Shown here piece by piece: positions 22,111-33,507 of a stretch of DNA of 64,000 nucleotides. The notes under the pieces were generated by a model that did not search any database, was not told the DNA's origin, and saw only the letters and a program-made list of their open reading frames with translations. Position numbers and translations under genes: made by a program. This DNA is from Euglena gracilis. Lineage: Eukaryota; Euglenida; Euglenophyceae; Euglenales. Where the stretch lies: positions 34,259,437 to 34,323,436 of the forward strand of contig CP154956.1 of the NCBI GenBank assembly GCA_039621445.1, given 5' to 3'. How positions within the stretch are numbered: position 1 is the first letter of the stretch; each line of letters begins with the position of its first letter.

Positions 22111-22480
22111 GAAAATGCCCTGGCCCCCCTAATTTCAGTACACAATTGGGCCTAACAAGGGCAAATTGCGGATCCCGAGGTGTCTCGTACTCCCTCGAGG
22201 AAAACAGACAAGGGAGGAAGGGACACCGAGGGCGAAGCACAAAGACATTGGGGCCCTGACCCCCCCCCGTTAAAAGAAACTTTGTGTTCAAAAGCCCTCG
22301 GTCAGAGAGTGGTGGCAAGGGGGGGGGAGGGGGGGACACCCCCCAGGGGCAAGAAGTCACGTCGCCAAGTCGGAGCAGCATCGTCAGCCAACTCCGGCGA
22401 GGCGGCACTAAGCAGGTACTCCTAATCCAACGCACCAGAACAATCCAAACAACACCGCCAGTCGGGCTCCGCACTGCGAA

Positions 22481-23345
22481 ATGGTGAGGTCCTGCTTTTC
22501 TTGCCGGCTGTTCTGTTTTGTGTTTGTGCGTGCGCGGGGGGTGTTTCTTACTGCTTTTTGTTGCCGGAGTTGGCTGATTCCTATTTCTGCCCTTCGACCT
22601 CAAGGAGAAAGAGTTTTGCTTTTACGAGTTCAAGTGGAATTATTTTACGAGGAGTATTACTTTCCCGAAGACCATCACTTTGACCAACTGGTGGACCGAA
22701 CTTTTTCGGAACTTCAACTTCCTGACGGAAGAATTCAACTCTTCGAGTTCAACTGGAATTATTCCCAAAAGTATTGCAATTGCCACAACAGAGATCAACA
22801 ACTGGACTGGCAGCAAGGTTTTTCTAGTACCCCCCCAGTGGGGTCTGTTAACCAACTGCTGGGGGGAGGAGATGCCCTCCCCAAGGTGGAATTTGGCCTG
22901 CTTGATTGTGTCAGGCAAATATTACACCCCCAGAAAGTTTCGGTGTCCAGTATCGATACTTACATAAAAAATCTGGGAAATGTCAAAAGATATGACCCAG
23001 CCTTCAGGACTTTGATGGGCCAATTGCTGCACAAAGGGGTGCCCCTGCAGGACTGCACAGTCCACAAGATGGCCGAGGCCATCCTTGATCTGGCTGCCCA
23101 CAGCCTCAACACTGCACGAAATGCATATGCAGCAGTTTTATTACTCCCAGGGTTTGGGTCATTGAGGTTTTGCCCTCTTTTGTCTCCATTGAAAAGGAAA
23201 TGGAATTCCAATGTCTGCAAGTATGCCCATTTTTGGGACCCCACTGATTTCTTAGAAAACATCATCAGGAAATACAAACCCCTCTAAGACCTATCTGTTA
23301 AAGTGCTCAGAAACAGACTCATCATCTGTTGGAGGAGTCCACAGG
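22481..23345 (+). pseudogene. DIRS-type recombinase, N-terminal part
   Basis: One open frame to a stop at 23,285. From about 22,845 it matches the N-terminal recombinase region of the minus-strand DIRS element at 29,339-29,689 (ALPKVEFGLLDCVRQIL against TPQVAPSLHDLLRQVL), then continues with AEAILDLAAHSLNTARNAY and LSPLKRKWNSN. The sense continues past the stop (VLRNRLIICW), so the gene is broken. It lies downstream of a catalytic part, so the two pieces are not one gene in normal order. The start of the frame (22,481-22,640) belongs to a repeat also seen at 23,660. Confidence 0.55.
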
Positions 23346-23526
23346 GGGGTTGATTTAGCCAGGACACAGCGAAAAATCAGTTTCGTGGGAGAAAAAATTT
23401 TCATTTGACGTTTTGCCAAAACCGGGCCAAAAAAGTCGAAAAAAATCGAGGAACTCCCCCCCCCCCCCAAACGATGTTTATTTTCCTCCCGGACACAGGA
23501 AAAACTGTTGTTGAGCCGAAAATTGG

Positions 23527-24070
23527 TACTCCCTCGAGGAAAACCGACAAGGGAGGAAGGGACACCGAGGGCGATGCACGAAGACCTTGTGAGGCCATGC
23601 CTTCGGACTCCCACGACAGAGGAAGGGGGAGGAAGGGAACAAGAGGGCGAAGCACAAGAAGATGGTGAGGTCCTGCTTTGCTTGCCGGCTGTTCTGTTTT
23701 GTGTTTGTGCGTGCGCGGGGGGTGCTTCTTACTGCGCCTTTGTTGCCGGAGTTGGCGATGATGAGGCGTCCTCCGACGCCTTGGCGAAGCTGAACCGTCG
23801 TGGCCCCGCCCCCCCCCCCTCTCCCATGGTCGCTTGGTGGGCCCCCCCCCTCGATGGGGATGGTTGTCTCTTTCTGGTGTGTTCCTGGGTGTGGTTGGGG
23901 CTGCTTGGTTGGGGGTCCCCTTTCTGGTTGGGATGTCTTTTTTTTTCTGCTGATTTTTTGGGTGGGAGGGTTGGGCTCACCATCTTCTTGTGCTTCGCCC
24001 TCTTGGTCCCTTCCTCCCCCTTCCTCTGTCGTGGAAGTCCGAGACCAGTCGGGCTCCGCACTGCGAGATG
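23527..24070. repeat. Inverted-repeat unit (MITE-like or DIRS terminal repeat)
   Basis: The segment 23,608-23,667 (with GAGGAAGGGGGAGGAAGGGA and GAGGGCGAAGCACAAGAAGA) recurs inverted at about 23,980-24,040, with about 310 bp between. The related motif GTACTCCCTCGAGG, followed by a GGGACACCGAGGGCGAAGCA block, also occurs at 22,187, 23,527, 28,152 and inverted near 28,520. Such paired ends fit a small inverted-repeat element or the terminal repeats of the local DIRS family. Confidence 0.5.
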
Positions 24071-24155
24071 GTGAGGTACTGTGCACCCCCCTTTGGGCCA
24101 TAATATTTCGAATTTTTGATACGACCCCAAGTCGCAAATAATGGGCTTGGAAGGC

Positions 24156-24407
24156 CTAAAATTTTTTCCACTGACCCAGCTGCTGGACTTCTTCCACTTG
24201 CAAACCAGCGTTTTTCCACCATAAAACCCCAGCCCCTCTGGTGCTGTGGGGTTTCCAGTGGGTGGTGTCCACCTCCCCCTGTTGCAGAATTTCTCTGGTA
24301 AGGGAATTCACCCTTTCTGATGTCAAAGGTCTTTTACCATCCAAAGACCATAACAAATTATTTTTGTTCCCAACCATGGGGGCTGTCCTTTCCACATACT
24401 CTTTCAA
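24156..24407 (-). pseudogene. DIRS-type tyrosine recombinase, C-terminal fragment
   Basis: Short minus-strand frame with WSLDGKRPLTSERVN, then HWKPHSTRGAGVLWW, which holds the box II H-x-x-R of tyrosine recombinases, then LGQWKKF. It resembles the catalytic part at 21,979-22,070 but is in the opposite orientation and separate. The region with the nucleophile Tyr is missing. Confidence 0.6.
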
Positions 24408-24494
24408 TAAACGCCAGGGGCTTATGAGGGGGGGGGTGTGGCAAATTCAAAATCTCCTCCCATCTTGGGAATTGCCACCCTTTCCTTTGCAATA

Positions 24495-26710
24495 AATGGG
24501 TTGGCGGCCCAAACCGGGCGCTGGCGGGTCGAAAAACGCTGATTTTTGGCTCCAAAACAGTTTTTCCGGGTCCGGGAGGGCAAAAAACATTGCTTCGGGC
24601 AAAAAAAATTCGATTTTCCGACTATTTTTCCCCGAAAACGGCTAAGCCAGACAGTGGAAAAAGTGTACAAAATGGCCTAAATTCGCTGAAAAAACGGCCG
24701 TACCTCGGGCCAGGCGGGGAGTGGCAGGGAAAAAAAAAACCCAGTAGATAGAGCGTACCAGGGGCTTCTATTTAGGTCTCCCGGCATTTCTTTTGATTTT
24801 GCATCATTTTCGAGAAATTTTGAAAACCTTGGTTTTTTGACCCCCCCACCCCCCCCGAAAACGGCCAAATCGGACAGTGCGAAAAGTGTACAAAACGGCC
24901 ATCTGGGCCAAAAACGGCCGTACCTCGGGCTGGGCAGGGAGTTGCGGGGAAATCAGAATCCCGGTAGATGGGGCGTTCCAAGGGCTTCAAATTAGGTCTC
25001 CGGGAATTTCCTTTGATTTGCTTCATTTTGGAGATATTTTGAACATTGACATTTTAGGCCGAAATGGCAGATTCCAAAGGGGGGGGAGGCTTGTCCAGGG
25101 GGGACGGGCCGATCCTACACAGTTTGAACCCCTTCGCGCGTGAATAGGTCGGGCCTGGCAGGGAGTTGGGGGTCAAACACAGCTGCTTCGGAAACTAGAA
25201 ATCCAGTCGCTCGTGAGTGAAAAAAAATTCTGGGAACGGGGCCTGGATCATGGTGATAATCCGTCGGTTCTCCTGGTGGCCCCGACCCGAGGGGGGGGGG
25301 GGGGGGGGGGGGGGGGGGAGGCGGGGGGGTTTTCGCCGGGTGTAAGCTTCGCTCTTACCCATAAAGAGATAAGAGCTCAGCGACACCCCCGTACACCCCA
25401 TACCCGTTATATTGTATTTTTTGACCTATTTCTGACCCAAAGTCAATGAATGGGTTTCGGGCCCAAAACGAGGGGCTGGCGGGTCGAAAACCGCTCATTT
25501 TGGCCAAAAACAGGTTTTTCCGGGTCCGTTAAGGCAAAATAAAACATGGTTTTAGGAGTAAAATTTTTCGATTTTTCAAACTTTTTGACCCGAAATGGCC
25601 GAAAATAGCTAAGTCAAAACAGGCCAAAACTGCACAAAATAGCACAATTTGGCCGAAAATGGCCGAAACTCTGGCCGGACGGGGAGTTGCGGGGAAATCA
25701 ACATACAGGTAGGGTATTTTAAGGGCTTCAGTTTAGGTCCCCGGAATTTTCCCTTTAATTCCCCATCATTTTGGTGAAATTTTAGAAAGTTTTATTTTTA
25801 TGCCCAAAACAAGGGCCTAAAACGGTTGAGTCGCCAGCCTGCCGCGCTGTCTTGGGTCGTAAATAGGCCATATTTAAGGTCAGGCGGAGAGTCGCGGGAA
25901 ATTTAATTCAGGGCCTCAATTCAGGCCGCCGGTCATTTCCTTCGACGTTCCTTGATGTCCGAGATAATTGGAAACATCGATTTTTTGACCCCCGAAAACA
26001 GCCCAAAATGGCTCCAGAGATGGGCCAAAATGGGCAGAAAGATGGCCCTAACTCGAGCTGAACAGAAAATTGGGGGCAAAGTAAACCCTGGTTAGATAGG
26101 GCATCCCAAGGGCTTCATTTTCGCTCCCCGGAGGTCTCCTTAGACTTTTCTTATTGCCTACATATTCTGGAAAAAGCTATTTTATTTGACAAAAAAATAG
26201 GCCAAAAAAACATCCAAGTGGCCGCTTTGGGCTGCAAAAGCGCGCCGGAACACGGGCCAGGCGTGTCCGCGGCCAACGTCTGCGACTTGGGGGTGATAGA
26301 GGGCCTCCAGGGGTACATGTCGTCAGTGGGTCACTTCTAGAAATAACAACGTTTTCTCGAAATATTCACGAAAAATTGATCTTTTGACCCATTTTTGGAC
26401 CCTGGCGAATTGGCAGAGTCGGAAGAAGGGGGGGGTGGCAAGCCAATCCTACCCAGTTTGTATCCCTTCCCGCGTGAATTACTCGGGCCTGGCGGGGAGT
26501 TGGTTGTCAAACGGAGGTGACTCAGATACTAAAAACCAAGTCGCTTGCGGCTGAGAAAAAAATCCTGGGAACCGAGCCGAGGTCATGGTGATAATCCGCG
26601 GTTCTCAGGGTCAACCCCGAGGGTGGGTGAGGGGGGTCAAACGCCCCCATTTATCCGGTGGTGAGGTTCGCTCTCACCCGTAAAGGGATAAGAGCTCAGC
26701 GACCCCCCCC
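24495..26710. repeat. Degenerate higher-order satellite
   Basis: Two large units (about 24,495-25,440 and 25,440-26,710) begin alike (GGCGGGTCGAAAA... then TTTTTCCGGGTCCG) and end alike (GTGATAATCCG... then GGATAAGAGCTCAGCGAC). Within them an approximately 200-bp subunit recurs about six times, with landmarks GGCCGTACCTCGGGCC, GGGGAGTTGCGGGGAAATC and AAGGGCTTC followed by TTAGGTCTCCGG. A very long G run lies at 25,291-25,318. No coding potential is seen. Confidence 0.75.
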
Positions 26711-27300
26711 CAATAAGTGCTAACCAGCCCCCCCAAACAACTTGGCGGGATCCTTGCCCTTGGTGGATTTTTAGCCAAAATTCCCTTATGGTGCTAAAAA
26801 AAGGGCCCAAATAACCTGTCCGTTGGCTAGGGAAAAAAGTTCGCTCAAATAACCTGGCACCGCTCCAGGTTATTTAGGGGGGGTTTACGGGTGTGCGCAT
26901 TTTTATGACGTAGTTTCAGACCCCAAGGGATGCGCACATAACAGGGAACTGCGCACGTTTTAGGGCAAAGCCAAAAATACTGGCACTCAACCACTCAAAT
27001 TACTCACCACCCGATTTCAATGAAATATGAATTGAAGAATGAATTAGCATTTCGAAGAGAAGAAGCGGTAGCTCCAGCACCTGGCGCAGCTGGAGTTCCG
27101 GACAAGCCGTGAGAAGCTTCATACTGCCCCTTCCCCTCCCCCGGCAAAAGTTTCACTGAGCCTGATGCACCTGAAATTCATGAGTGTTTTGAAAACATTC
27201 AAAAAGCTTTGGAGAAAAAGGGGCATCCAAGTGTTCCCTGACAAACCCCGCACACTCTTTTTTTCTCTTCACTTTCTGGGGAGTACCTCAATTTATCGTC
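26711..27300. other. Unassigned stretch
   Basis: No gene or known repeat recognised. Around 26,800-26,875 the phrase AAATAACCTG recurs in direct orientation, next to an inverted CAGGTTATTT, which could fold. Confidence 0.5.
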
Positions 27301-27540
27301 TTGAAACTTCTTGAATGCCAAGAGGATTGGGGTTGCAGTGTTTTCTTTTCTACATTAATTGTGAACCCTTATCGTAGTACATCCTTTGTCGTTATCATTA
27401 GATCAGTTTGCAAAGTGCTTATGTTGAAGGGCACCAGTAATATGTCGTCCAGGTATATGAAGGGCCACTCTCCACGCAGGGTATTTCTCAGTGGCATTTC
27501 GCTTTTGCAAAAGGAGTGCTAGCTTGACATTCGAGTGAAC
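27300..27540 (-). pseudogene. DIRS-type reverse transcriptase fragment with YLDD
   Basis: Minus-strand reading shows WPFIYLDDILLVPFN (YLDD at 27,444-27,455), the RT active-site motif, followed after a stop by GFTINVEKKTLQPQ, which fits the usual G-x-x-I-N-x-x-K-S segment of DIRS RTs. The neighbouring frames contain stops, so this is a remnant. It resembles the RT of the larger DIRS copy at 30,430-31,003. Confidence 0.65.
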
Positions 27541-28150
27541 CAACCCTCCCTCCCCCCAAGGGCTGGGGATTTTTTTAAAGACCGAGGGTCCCCAGGGAAG
27601 AAAAGTGGGTCCCCCGGTGGACCCACTTTTCCTTCCCCAAAATGGCAAAAAATCGCGACAAGTACTAAAAAAGCCCCTTTTCAAAAATTTCGATGAGTAT
27701 AACCCACTCACCCCTGGGGGTGGGTCCTCCCTGCCCCCTGCTCCCTACCACCCTTCCCCCCCCCCGGGGGTCCATGACTTGAAAACAAAAAAACCCCTGC
27801 CCAATTTCAAAAAGATGCATTTTATGGGGACACCTCACCCCAGAATCGGCATCAGCAAGCCAAGCGGCGGGTCGCGCGGTTTCAGCACTTTCACAGCTGA
27901 ATGAAAAACTTTCGGAGCGGACCAAAAGAATATTTGGCAAAGGGGTTGCTTGGCCCTGTCCGGTACTCCCCGGTTTTTCCTCAAGGGAGTGCGAGCCCGC
28001 TGTGGCTTCTCGGCACCAACCTTTGTGGAAGAAAATTTACATTTCTTTAGGAACACTAAATCACACGGACAGAAGTTTTCTTACACCGGATGGTACCCCA
28101 TCCACACGGGGGTCCAGCCAGCCAACAGCTCAACTCCAGCCAGCAGCCCA
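27541..28150. other. Unassigned stretch
   Basis: C-rich and G-rich sequence with a short palindromic pair around 27,606-27,630 (GTGGGTCCCCCGGTGGACCCAC). No gene or repeat family recognised. Confidence 0.45.
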
Positions 28151-28526
28151 AATCGTACTCCCTCGAGGCAAGCTGACCAGGTAGGAAGGGACACCGAGGG
28201 CGAAGCACAAAGACAGTGTGAGGCTATGCCTTGCTCGCCGGCGGTTTGTTGTGATTGTTTTGGCGCGCTGAGGTAGGAGTTTGCGCTTAGTGCCGCCTCG
28301 ATGGAGTTGGCTGCTGATGCTTTTCCGACGTGACGACGTGGCTTCTGTCACCTGGGGGGTCCCCTGCCCCCATCTCCCCCTCCCTGGCCCCCCATCTTCT
28401 GACCGAGGACGTCTGATCACAAATTTCCTGACATGGGTGGGGGCGTCTCAGGCTCCAATGTCTTTGTGCTTCGCCCTCGGTGTCCCTTCTTACCTGGTCG
28501 GCTTGCCTCGAGGGAGTACGAGAGAC
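28151..28526. repeat. MITE-like inverted-repeat unit
   Basis: About 70 bp at 28,151-28,222 (starting GTACTCCCTCGAGGCAAGCT) is repeated inverted at 28,456-28,526 (ending AGCTTGCC-like sequence then CTCGAGGGAGTAC), enclosing about 230 bp without coding capacity. The enclosed sequence is related, inverted, to 22,260-22,480. Its ends match those of the unit at 23,527-24,070. Confidence 0.55.
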
Positions 28527-28559
28527 CTCGGGCTCCACACTTTGTCATTGTGAGGCCAG

Positions 28560-29196
28560 TTTGTTTACTGAAATTATGGGGCCCAGGGCATTCTCTAAAC
28601 TCCTTGGGCCCCAAATCGTTGATAATGGGCTGTAAAAGCTTCCACCCCCTTCCACTGACCGCTTTCACCCACTTCTTGGGCAGAAAGACCTAATTTTTAC
28701 AGCAAACAAACTCCTGCCCATCCGGTGCAGTGGGGTCCCCACACCTGGGGGGTGAGCCCATATTGGGCTAAAAATGTTTTGTAATGGAAGCAGCTGGTGG
28801 CTTTATAGGGGGTGTTTAACCGAAATAGAAGGGGGCCCCCGGGTTTCACAATGAAACCTGTTGCTGCCACATAAGACATCATTAATAGAAAGGGACTGGT
28901 TTGGGGACAGTGAGGAATGGACACAAAGCTCTTCCATTTATGAATTCTTTGACCTTTACGTTTGATTTTTACGTAGGGAGCCCCACCCAACACACTGGTG
29001 GTTGTTTGGACCTGTGCCAAGTCTGAACTTCTGTATAGGCAGAGGGTTCTACAGCAAAAAAATGAGTTGTACGTAATGGACAAATATCAGTGGGCAGGGG
29101 GGAATGTGCCAGCCCCAGCAGGATTGGGAGGGAATCCCAAAGAACACCATACCTCTCCAGTTTTTGGTTCCGGAGCCTTTTATAAGGGGCTAACAT
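28560..29196 (-). pseudogene. Tyrosine recombinase catalytic part of the DIRS element
   Basis: Reads LCLYRSSDLAQV (box I Arg) and GAPYVKIKRKGQ, then GPHCTGWAGV where the other copy has AHSTRGAGV. The box II Arg of H-x-x-R is therefore replaced by Gly. A stop follows at about 28,694 before QWKGVEAFTAHY with the candidate nucleophile Tyr. A frame change separates 29,083 from 29,196. The missing Arg and the stop make this copy inactive. Confidence 0.7.
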
Positions 29197-29338
29197 CCAT
29201 GTAACTCCCGGCCAAAGCCAGGGATTTAAAGCATAGCACTGTATGCATTACGAGCCTGTCCCCTTGAAAAATGAAAAAGTTGTACTAAAGCGTCAATCAC
29301 TTGGTTAGTGGTAGCTTTAGAGGAGGGGCACCCCAATG

Positions 29339-29689
29339 TTATCCTGAATCACCCATGTAACACTTTATGCTGGGGTTTCTTCCCAGGAGATCGTCAATGG
29401 TCTGATTTTGTATTTGTTTCCCTTCCAGAACTTGCCTGAGCAGATCATGCAAAGAAGGGGCCACCTGGGGGGTGGAATTTTTTTCTCCTGTGCAATTGGT
29501 GAAGATACCCTTGTACAGGGTTACTTTCAGGCAGGGGGTGTCTGGTTCTTTCATTTTATTATTTGAGGCCACCAGGTGGCTGAAGCCAAGTGGCAGGTTA
29601 CCATCAAAACTTTTGTCTGTGGAAACGTTTTCAATCTGGGGAGAAATTTCTGAATTTTGGACCAAGGGTGGGTTGCATAAAGGTCCCAC
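29339..29689 (-). pseudogene. Recombinase N-terminal/linker region of the DIRS element
   Basis: Contains STPQVAPSLHDLLRQVL, homologous to the recombinase N-terminal fragment at 22,845-22,920 (+). It lies between RNase H and the catalytic recombinase, the expected place for the core-binding domain, but the frame stops at 29,339. Confidence 0.5.
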
Positions 29690-29812
29690 AAATTGTCCAG
29701 GGGAGGGGGCCCATGGAGTATTCCCCTTTGTCCATTTCCCATCTGCTTATGAGGTCTGCAGGACATTCTTTTGAAGGCACCGACTTACTTGCACGTTTAT
29801 TGTGAGCTCCGT

Positions 29813-30223
29813 TCACCATCTGAAAAATGGTCTGATCGTTGCGTTTAAAGGGTTTTTTTCTTGTCTCCCCCCTGTGTTAGGGAATAATAAATTACCTGAT
29901 GTGGACTTTCTCCTCCAAAATACCTGCACGATGTTTCCTGTATGGATGTCTAATCCCCCCCAGGTGTGGGTGGTGCTGTCTGAGTGCAACTCCCTGGTGG
30001 CATTTTGGGGAAAGGGTCTTCCTTCCCATGTGTCCAGTAGAGTTATTATTTTCTTTAGTTGGGTTTTTATTTCAGCTGAAATGTGATGTTTGGAATGCCA
30101 GTGGGCGGTGGACTCTTTTGCAAGAAAATTGTTTAGGGCACCCGTAAAACCCCTGAGTAAGGGCAGGGCCATTAGGTTGGACCTGATTTGTCCGAAAATG
30201 GCAGCCAGCTGCCTGTTTGACAT
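29813..30223 (-). pseudogene. RNase H region of the DIRS element
   Basis: Reads LHSDSTTHTWGGLDIHTG, the D-S-T/A-x-x-x-W-G-G core of DIRS RNase H, preceded by LLRGFTGALNNFLAKES. It follows RT in the usual order. The frame is short and closed at both ends. Confidence 0.65.
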
Positions 30224-30429
30224 GAAGTCTTTTTTACAAATTTGCCCAGTACCATTTTGATGGTCCTGACTTTGGGGGGGGTACTTGTAACCTTCCTTCT
30301 GAGAATTTAGTTGAAACCCCAGGTGGTTTGCAATTTGATTGGTTCCAGGGTTGACCTTTTTACATTTTATTTTGAACGCTTATTTTAAAAAATCCATGAC
30401 CACTGTGTTCAGGTGATTTTGCAGAGGTG

Positions 30430-31003
30430 TTTTTGGTAGGGGCCACCACCAAAATCGTCCAGGTAAATAAATGCCTGGATGCCCCTTTTTCCCACAACTT
30501 TTCGAAAGTTTTCATGACCCCCCGAAAGTTTGGGGCATTCTGTTCAGGCGAACGCAGCCTGCTTGGAACTCCTGAATTTGCCCCCTACCTGATGCCTCAA
30601 AACTGTCCTTAGGGCCTGGTTCACTGGGATGTGAAAGTAGGCATCCTTCAGGTCTATTTTGTCTGCCCACTGGCCTTTTTCCAGAATTAGAATGATGTGC
30701 TGGATGTGATCCAACTTGAAAAGTTTTACTTGGAACTGCTGGTTTAATTCCTGCAGTCCCTTATGAACGTACACTTTGTCTTCCCTCCCCTGGTTTTGAT
30801 ATTAGAAACCAGGGAATTAGATGTTGGATTCCTGTATCCTGAACCCATGACCCAAATTTTTCGTAAACCAATAGTATTTTTTCTGCTTGGGTCAGTTTTA
30901 GGTTTGCCCTGAATTTTGGGTGGGTGGACAATTTTGGGTTCTTGTCCCAGGGCGGTTGGACGCCATCTTTGATTAGTTGGCAGGTGGATTGGGGGGGGGA
31001 CAT
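30430..31003 (-). pseudogene. Reverse transcriptase of the DIRS element (frameshifted)
   Basis: Readable in pieces: HLIPWFLISKPGEGRQSVRS, LNQQFQVKLFKLDHI, QWADKIDLKDAYFHIPVN (the DIRS-type RT motif) and AFIYLDDFGGG with YLDD at 30,454-30,465. Frame changes near 30,760 and 30,540 prevent expression as one protein. Confidence 0.75.
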
Positions 31004-31164
31004 TTTTCTTCCAACATTTTATACTCCTTTGAAGTCTCTGCTGCAGGGGGGTGTTTCCCCACTTTTCCTCCGCCGAAGTTATTCCTCACAGGACGTGTTT
31101 TTGTGGGGTTGTGGGCTGGGTTGATGGCCATTTCCATCCCGTGGACATTTTGGGACGAACGATG

Positions 31165-31971
31165 TTAACTGCTGATGGGTGGTTTGCTTATGGCAACTAC
31201 TGGGTCTACAGAAGGTTGTCGAACATTTGCAGGGGGGGTGTACATGGAGCTCTCACACTCTCTCTGGTCATCCACTCTGGTCTTGTTATTCGTAGACATA
31301 CCATAGGGGGGGCTTTCTGTGTCCCCCTTTGGGTTGACCTTCCACTGCCATGGGCAAACAAAAAGATTTGACAGCGGGGCCACTGTGGGTCCCATACACT
31401 CCTCCACAAGGTCCACTGTGGATACGTTGTCCCCCTTGTCCAATGAAAGGGCCGCTTTGTGTCCCCTTGGGGGATCTTCCTGGGTCTGGGCCATGTAGTA
31501 ATGCCTCATTAGGCTGCAGCTGGTCAGCTTCTGGCCACCAGGGCCTGTGAAGTTATGTTCCCATTGGGCTTAAAATTGTTTGCCGTAATGGCCTTGGCTC
31601 CGATGGCCTGGATTCTCTTTGCCTTTGGCTTGATTTGATCTTGGTCTACAGCTGCACTGGAAGAATTGAGGTGCCTCTGTGCCCCCCTTTCCCCCTTGGG
31701 GGGTTGGTGATGGGAGAAATTTTATGGGTTTCAAGCAGACCTTTGTACCTCCTTCCAGTGCGCATGTGCTTGTTGAACACGCTTCCAATGCCCGGTCGAT
31801 GCTGCCCCCCTTGTCCAACATTCCATCTCCCTGTAATGGGGCTTTGAAGTGCAGGGGACTTTGGTGGACAAGCACCAAAGTCTCAACTGTTGTCCATTGT
31901 GGGGGACTGGGCCCAACGTCTGGTAGAATGGGTTTGATCATTGAATCCATCTTCCAAAACGTCTTTGACAT
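31165..31971 (-). pseudogene. Upstream (gag-like or RT N-terminal) region of the DIRS element
   Basis: Two minus-strand frames (31,971-31,570 and 31,509-31,165) without recognised domains. Their position upstream of RT suggests the first gene or RT extension of the element. The call rests on position only. Confidence 0.35.
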
Positions 31972-32157
31972 CTTCTGGGTTTCTTCTGTCCCACCTTGCT
32001 TTGTTTGTTCCCCAATGCCCTGGTATTTCGCCCAGCGTTGTGACGGGGGTTCCTTCCTCCGTCCGTTATTTCTTGCCGTGGTCCACAGTCCGTGGCCGTC
32101 CCTGGGTGGGGTTTTTTTTTTTTTTTTAAATCACGCACAGAAATGGGGGACATGGAG

Positions 32158-32571
32158 TGTTCGTGCAAAGCTTTCCCTTTTTCCCCTTTTTGGAATATTC
32201 CGAAAACGCCTTTCGATTTAGCCGTCGTGAACAACCTACTTATGGTTGCGAAACTTCTTTGGAGTACAAAAACGTCCCATTTTCTTCCCAATTCCCCAAG
32301 GGGCAAAGCAAAATGCAGAGGCTTCAGATATGTCCTCCGAAGCCAAGTTCAACTGTTCTGATGGTTTTCCCCGTCTGACGAATCTAAACTTGAAGCTTGC
32401 AGACAGTGAAACAAAGGAATACCACCTGTGGGGGAAGGATAGAAAAGTGCTAACGTGTCCAGGGGCAGATCCCAGTAGGGTCCGTCGTGCTAGCTGTGGT
32501 ATCCACAGTGGTGCGATCGTCACTGAACCCACTCTGCAGATATCCTACAGAGCTGTGACGTGCCTGGTACA
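32158..32571 (-). repeat. 3' LTR of B' (diverged)
   Basis: On the minus strand it starts TGTACCAGGCACGTC and ends near CGAACA. It shares with the LTR of B the end TGTACCAGGC, a GAATACCACCTGTGG block and a CAAAGC block. The purine tract GGGAGGGAAAG precedes it on the minus strand. The outer end is estimated from a weak match to the TGTACG start of B. Confidence 0.6.
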
Positions 32572-33507
32572 CTTTCCCTCCCAGGGCTACGCCCGATTTC
32601 CATCATGGACCAGGGATTCCCAGGTCCAGTCAGGATATCTGCCGTTGTCCCGGCGGGGTTCACTACACCATTTGGTGTCTCGCCCTTCCGCACAGTGGCA
32701 TCCACCCAAAGCCAAAAAAAAACGCGCAAAAGGGTGGCCGCTTTTCGTCGCCTATTAGCCATTTCGGCTTAGGTGGGGTGTGAACAAGCCCACTGTGGGA
32801 AACGTGGCTGGCAGGTTTCTTATCAAAGCGTCCCATCCACCCACTCTGGGTGTGCCAAAGGCACGCGGGGTTGGTCAAGCGTACTCGCTGAAAACCCGAA
32901 GGGAGAGATGCGGAAGGGGGGGGCACGCTCCTATCCTGGTCATACCCGGATAGGTCTCCTAGGCAGTCATATCCGCACTAGGACACAAAAGCCTACTTGC
33001 AAAACTGAGGGCGACGGCTTTGCGGCGGTGCGGGGAAAGTAGGGACAAGATGGGGTGCTGGCTTGGGCCAAAAAAGAATTTTTGCTGTCTGGCAGCTTTA
33101 AGGGGCCTTAGGGCAGAAAAGTGACAAGTTGGCCCGGTGTTACGGCGTGTGCGCTGTGTGCTGTGTCACTTAGTGGCTTGCCAGGTTTCCTGGATGCGAA
33201 GGGGTTCACAGCAGCAGTTCATTCACCACGTGATAAGAGGTGCTTACCTCCTGCAGACGGTGTCCGTCCACACGGCCAGTGGTGGAGGGGTGTGGTGGAG
33301 GCTCGTGGACGCTTGGATCCAGAGCTCGTGCGTGTGACAGACACGGGCTCATCCCAGCGTTGTTTAGCAATTTCCGCTACCGGTGCACGATTCCACGGGT
33401 ATCCAGGGTCACTGAAGGCGCTTACTTTGCAGGGGGCCTGGCCATGCCGTTTCGGCATTGTATCCTTTCCAACCGCCAGTAATCATGGCGGGAGTTTAGG
33501 GGGTCTT
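32572..33507 (-). other. 3' untranslated region of B'
   Basis: Matches 39,436-40,319 of B in blocks (TCCCAGGGCTACGCCCGATTT, CTGGCAGGTTTCTT, GCTGTCTGGCAGC). No conserved reading frame. A 7-bp inverted pair lies near 32,932-32,957 (CCTATCC with GGATAGG). Confidence 0.6.

Larger units (their letters stand above)
28560..32157 (-). mobile_element. DIRS-type retroelement (decayed)
   Basis: Minus-strand order is an N-terminal gag-like region, RT, RNase H and tyrosine recombinase, as in DIRS elements. All parts are broken by stops and frameshifts. The left end lies near the MITE-like unit at 28,151-28,526. The right end abuts the LTR of B' at 32,158 and is not precisely defined. Confidence 0.7.
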
